Source: Thermomicrobiaceae bacterium
Lineage (GTDB): Bacteria; Chloroflexota; Chloroflexia; Thermomicrobiales; Thermomicrobiaceae
Assembly: GCA_025966355.1 (NCBI GenBank)
Contig: JAICWZ010000055.1
Location: 1 to 8,828, forward strand
Length of the DNA stretch: 8,828 nucleotides
Direction of reading: 5' to 3'
Part shown: piece by piece, positions 6,682-8,828 of the stretch
Numbering within the stretch: position 1 is the stretch's first letter
How the letters are laid out: every line of letters begins with the position of its first letter
Program-made: the position numbers and the translations under genes
The notes under the pieces: generated by a model
What the model was told of the DNA's origin: nothing
The model's database searches: none
What the model saw: only the letters and a program-made list of their open reading frames with translations

Positions 6682-7527
6682 ATGGACAGTTCAGACACAC
6701 GCGGACGACTCATCAATACGCCGGGACGCCAACTCTTCGCCGTGGAACGTGGCAACGGCCCGCCTGTTCTCTTCCTGCATGGCATCCCGACGTACTCGTA
6801 CCTCTGGCGCGATTTGTCGCCGGTCGTGGCGCTCAACCACCGCACGATCGCGCTCGATCTCTCCGGCTTCGGCCGTTCGGAGAAGCATTCCAGCTGGGAT
6901 TATTCGGTCGCGGCTCAGGCCGATGCCGTGCGTTCAGCGTTGCGCCAGTTGGGTATCGAACGTGCGGCCTTCGTCGCTCACGATTTCGGCGCGCTGGTCG
7001 CGGTCGAGCTGCTGGCGCGCGAGCCGGAACTCTGTTCGCATCTCGTACTGCTCAACACCAGCCTGCGTCCGGCTGCCTGGAACGGCGGTCTCTCGCCGCT
7101 CTCGATCCTGCGGCTGCCCCTGGCGGGCGAATTGGCGTTGGCGCTCAGCCGTCGCTGGATGCTGAAACGCGCGATGGCATTGTATGTCGATCGGATCGAC
7201 CGGCTCACCGATGACGTCATGGCGCACTACTGGTGGCCGTTCGAGCACGGGTTCAAGGGCACGCTGCTCAATCTGGCGCGTCATCGTTCGGCGAGGCCCG
7301 ACGATTTCGAGCGCTGGCGCGACACGCTGCGGCAATTCACGATCCCAGCCCTGATCGCCTGGGGTGCCAGCGATCCAACCTTCACCCTCGTCGACATGCG
7401 CGATCTGGCAGCGTTGTTGCCGCGCGCTCGCGTGCAGCCGATCGCCGACGCCAATCATTTCCTGCCGGAAGATAAACCGCAGGCCGTAGGGCGGCTGATC
7501 AACGCGTTTCTGGCGGGGCTTAATTAG
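6682..7527 (+). CDS. alpha/beta hydrolase with Asp nucleophile, haloalkane dehalogenase/epoxide hydrolase-like
   Basis: This 281-residue protein has the alpha/beta-hydrolase order: oxyanion-hole HGIPTYSYLWR (33-43), LDLSGFGRSEK (58-68), nucleophile elbow AHDFGA (99-104) with Asp101, a cap domain (about 130-215), acid Asp231 in WGASDP, and His259 in ANHFLPED. Asp as nucleophile fits haloalkane dehalogenases, fluoroacetate dehalogenases and epoxide hydrolases rather than esterases. However, the Trp that follows Asp in dehalogenases (HDWG) is Phe102, and the halide-binding Asn of HGNPT is Ile35. A true haloalkane dehalogenase is therefore unlikely. Tyr168 and Tyr183 lie in the cap and could be the ring-opening tyrosines of an epoxide hydrolase, but this is a guess. 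GGAG lies 6 nt before the ATG. It is a single gene, cytoplasmic with no signal peptide. Confidence 0.87.
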   Translation: MDSSDTRGRLINTPGRQLFAVERGNGPPVLFLHGIPTYSYLWRDLSPVVALNHRTIALDLSGFGRSEKHSSWDYSVAAQADAVRSALRQLGIERAAFVAHDFGALVAVELLAREPELCSHLVLLNTSLRPAAWNGGLSPLSILRLPLAGELALALSRRWMLKRAMALYVDRIDRLTDDVMAHYWWPFEHGFKGTLLNLARHRSARPDDFERWRDTLRQFTIPALIAWGASDPTFTLVDMRDLAALLPRARVQPIADANHFLPEDKPQAVGRLINAFLAGLN

Positions 7528-7562
7528 CCGTTGTTGGGAAGGCGTGCCGTTTAGCGACGGTC

Positions 7563-7699
7563 GGTCGTCGGTGACGTGGGGGGACGGGCGCCGCCTCAAG
7601 GGGCGCGCCAGGTTTGATTAATCAAACCCCTCCACCGTAGGGGCGTCATTGATGACGCCCAGCGCGCCGTTCAGGCGGCGCCCGGTGCGCCCGACGACC
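7563..7699. repeat. nested palindromic element with two internal hairpins
   Basis: Outer arms GGTCGTCGG (7563-7571) and CCGACGACC (7691-7699) are perfect inverses. Inside them, 7586-7608 and 7662-7683 are near-perfect inverses sharing GGGCGCCGCCT at the outer end and GGCGCGC at the inner end. Enclosed are a perfect 18-bp palindrome GGTTTGATTAATCAAACC (7611-7628) and a hairpin GGGCGTCA-TTGA-TGACGCCC (7641-7660). An alternative stem CCCCT/AGGGG (7627-7631 with 7639-7643) overlaps both. The whole can fold as a cloverleaf or cruciform. The CCGTAGGGGCG...CGCCC hairpin resembles a dispersed repeat I associate with Chloroflexota and some other bacteria. It lies between convergent genes, so it may also end transcription, although there is no T-run. 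Confidence 0.85.
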
Positions 7700-7710
7700 A
7701 CGTTCCGGGA

Positions 7711-8478
7711 TCACGCGCCCGCTGGTGTGAAGACGAAGTTGAGCGTGAAGGTCAGGTGATCTTCGACGCTGAGGACGAGCATCGTCCGCGGTGGCGACAT
7801 GCCGAACTCCTCGAATTTCACATCAGTCGAGGCGTTGCCGCTGATTTTGCCGCCGTCGAAGGTCGCGGTTGCATTCCAGGTCGTCGGTTTGGTGATGCCA
7901 TGCGCGGTTAGATCGCCGGTGATCGTGAAGGTTGCCTGACCGGTGGTTGGTAACGGCCAGCTGAGACCAGCGACGGATGTTGGAACGAAGACGGCGTACG
8001 GGTATCTGTTCGTATTAAGCGTGCTGCGCTTGATGTAGTTATCGCGTTGCGATTTGTCACTGGTCAGCGTCGTCAAATCGATCGTGATTTTGGAGGCGCT
8101 GGAGACAATGGCGCCGTTGGCATCGAAGACGATCGTGCCGGAAACATCGCTTGTCGTGCCGACGGCGTCGGTGGGCGAAGAGATGCCGGCCAACTGTTCG
8201 GTCGCGCGATAACTTGCCTCAGACTGCGAGGGATCGAGCGTGAAGCTCAGGCCACCGGCCGGCGGAGACGCGGAAACCACCGGTGATCCACTCGCCGCAC
8301 TGTTCGTGCTTTCCGGCGTGCTGGCGGCGGCCGTCGTTGTGGCGTCAGTGGCAACGGCCGCGGTCGTCGTGGATCCGCTGCTGTCGCCGGTGCTTGGAAT
8401 CGGTGTCGCACTGCTGCCGCAAGCGAGCGTCAGGAGCAGCAGGGGAATCGCGAAAACGAGCTTACGAAAACGATGCAT
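7711..8478 (-). CDS. YceI-domain lipoprotein
   Basis: The 255-residue protein starts with a signal peptide (MHRFRK, then a hydrophobic stretch 8-19) ending in TLAC, so Cys20 is the likely lipidated residue; the Thr at -3 is less usual than Leu. Residues 21-75 are a Ser/Thr/Ala/Pro linker. Residues about 77-252 form a YceI domain, a lipocalin-like beta barrel that binds polyisoprenoids or similar lipids. The evidence is SGTIVFDANG (113-122), DLTTLTSDKSQRDNYIKR (134-151), GDLTAHGITKPTTW (188-201), FEEFGMSPP (222-230) and the closing strand LTFTLNFVF. It would sit outside the membrane. AGAGG precedes the ATG by about 11 nt. It is convergent with the hydrolase gene and lies about 100 bp downstream of the small secreted-protein gene on the same strand. 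The actual ligand is unknown. Confidence 0.92.
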   Translation of the reverse strand: MHRFRKLVFAIPLLLLTLACGSSATPIPSTGDSSGSTTTAAVATDATTTAAASTPESTNSAASGSPVVSASPPAGGLSFTLDPSQSEASYRATEQLAGISSPTDAVGTTSDVSGTIVFDANGAIVSSASKITIDLTTLTSDKSQRDNYIKRSTLNTNRYPYAVFVPTSVAGLSWPLPTTGQATFTITGDLTAHGITKPTTWNATATFDGGKISGNASTDVKFEEFGMSPPRTMLVLSVEDHLTFTLNFVFTPAGA

Positions 8479-8552
8479 CGAGTCTTGAACCTCTTTTCAC
8501 AATTGCGCGTCTACACTGGCCGCGATCGAAGCGGTGCCCAGCGGGGCCCGGA

Positions 8553-8577
8553 CACCGCCCCGATCATGCAGGCGGTG
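8553..8577 (-). terminator. hairpin just after the small secreted-protein gene
   Basis: CACCGCC (8553-8559) pairs with GGCGGTG (8571-8577), a 7-bp perfect stem with an 11-nt loop that begins directly after the TAA of the minus-strand gene. A competing GC stem CGGGGC/GCCCCG (8542-8547 with 8557-8562) overlaps it. No T-run follows, so transcription may continue into the YceI gene. Confidence 0.3.
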
Positions 8578-8578
8578 A

Positions 8579-8827
8579 TTAGCCGCCGGTAACGTCACCG
8601 TTGGTGCTGTTGCCGTTTTGTTCGCTGTTGTCGTGCGGACAATTGTCGCCGTTCGTCGTGCTCGGCGCGCCGCTATTTTGCCCTGTTGCCGAGCCGTTCT
8701 GCGATTGTGATTGCGGCGTGGCCGCGGGTTGCGTGGTCGTCGGCGTGCCGGAGGCGGCGAACGATTCGATCGGTCCCGCCAGCAGGCCACCGAGCACCAG
8801 CAGCACTCCGGTGCCGACTCCCGCCAT
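8579..8827 (-). CDS. small secreted low-complexity protein, probably 5'-truncated by the window edge
   Basis: I do not recognise a family. The readable part has 82 residues: a hydrophobic stretch (1-19), a possible signal peptidase site near SFAAS (22-26), then a Gln/Asn/Ser/Thr/Gly-rich tail. One cysteine occurs in DNCPHDN (61-67), and the end is Gly-Gly. The only visible ATG is one base from the window edge and no basic residues precede the hydrophobic stretch, unlike a normal signal peptide. The true start is therefore probably further right, and the ATG may be an internal Met. It lies about 100 bp upstream of the YceI lipoprotein gene on the same strand, and both products would be extracytoplasmic, which hints at a shared surface role. 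Its low-complexity composition gives few family clues; that it is coding is supported by the signal-like N-terminus and the frame. Confidence 0.55.
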   Translation of the reverse strand: MAGVGTGVLLVLGGLLAGPIESFAASGTPTTTQPAATPQSQSQNGSATGQNSGAPSTTNGDNCPHDNSEQNGNSTNGDVTGG

Positions 8828-8828
8828 C

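Noticed and set aside
6682..7527. Firm haloalkane dehalogenase call
   Set aside because: The Trp after the nucleophile and the Asn of the HGNPT motif are replaced by Phe and Ile.
1..8828. CRISPR array, tRNA, rRNA, transposase, phage or toxin-antitoxin gene
   Set aside because: No regularly spaced direct repeats, no tRNA-like cloverleaf with a TTC arm, and no matching protein motifs were seen. The structured element at 7563-7699 lacks tRNA consensus positions.

Overview
The window is GC-rich and densely coded, with short intergenic gaps and mostly ATG starts. A Gram-positive-like lipoprotein with a long Ser/Thr/Ala linker, a CLC channel of an environmental type and two kinds of dispersed palindromic repeat suggest an environmental bacterium. 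Chloroflexota, perhaps a Thermomicrobia relative, is my best guess, made from protein and repeat style only. There is no rRNA, tRNA, CRISPR array, transposase or phage gene.

Left block (1-2861, minus strand): a compact operon of ilvD (dihydroxy-acid dehydratase), a class I SAM-dependent methyltransferase and the N-terminus of a CLC-type chloride channel that runs off the left edge. The first two genes are 10 nt apart. The last two share one base in a TAATG stop/start. Diverging from ilvD across about 210 bp is a plus-strand gene for a malyl-CoA lyase/CitE-like CoA-ester lyase (3071-3985).

Centre block (4142-6398, minus strand): a three-gene operon of a small AtzG-like (DUF4089/GatC-like) protein, an amidase-signature hydrolase resembling AtzE, and a DUF1989 (urea carboxylase-associated) protein. 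The first two overlap by 8 nt; the third follows after 18 nt with a clear ribosome binding site. Both family types are known from catabolism of carboxylated urea, biuret or guanidine compounds. The biotin-dependent carboxylase and the allophanate hydrolase are not in view, so the substrate is open. This is the most interesting part of the window. Between this operon and the convergent lyase gene lie two hairpins and a C-rich tract.

Right block (6414-8828): a divergent spacer carrying a 28-nt inverted repeat, then an alpha/beta hydrolase with an Asp nucleophile that resembles haloalkane dehalogenases but lacks both usual halide-binding residues. A nested palindromic element (7563-7699) fills the gap to a convergent YceI-domain lipoprotein gene. 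A small, low-complexity secreted protein gene sits at the right edge and is probably cut off at its 5' end.
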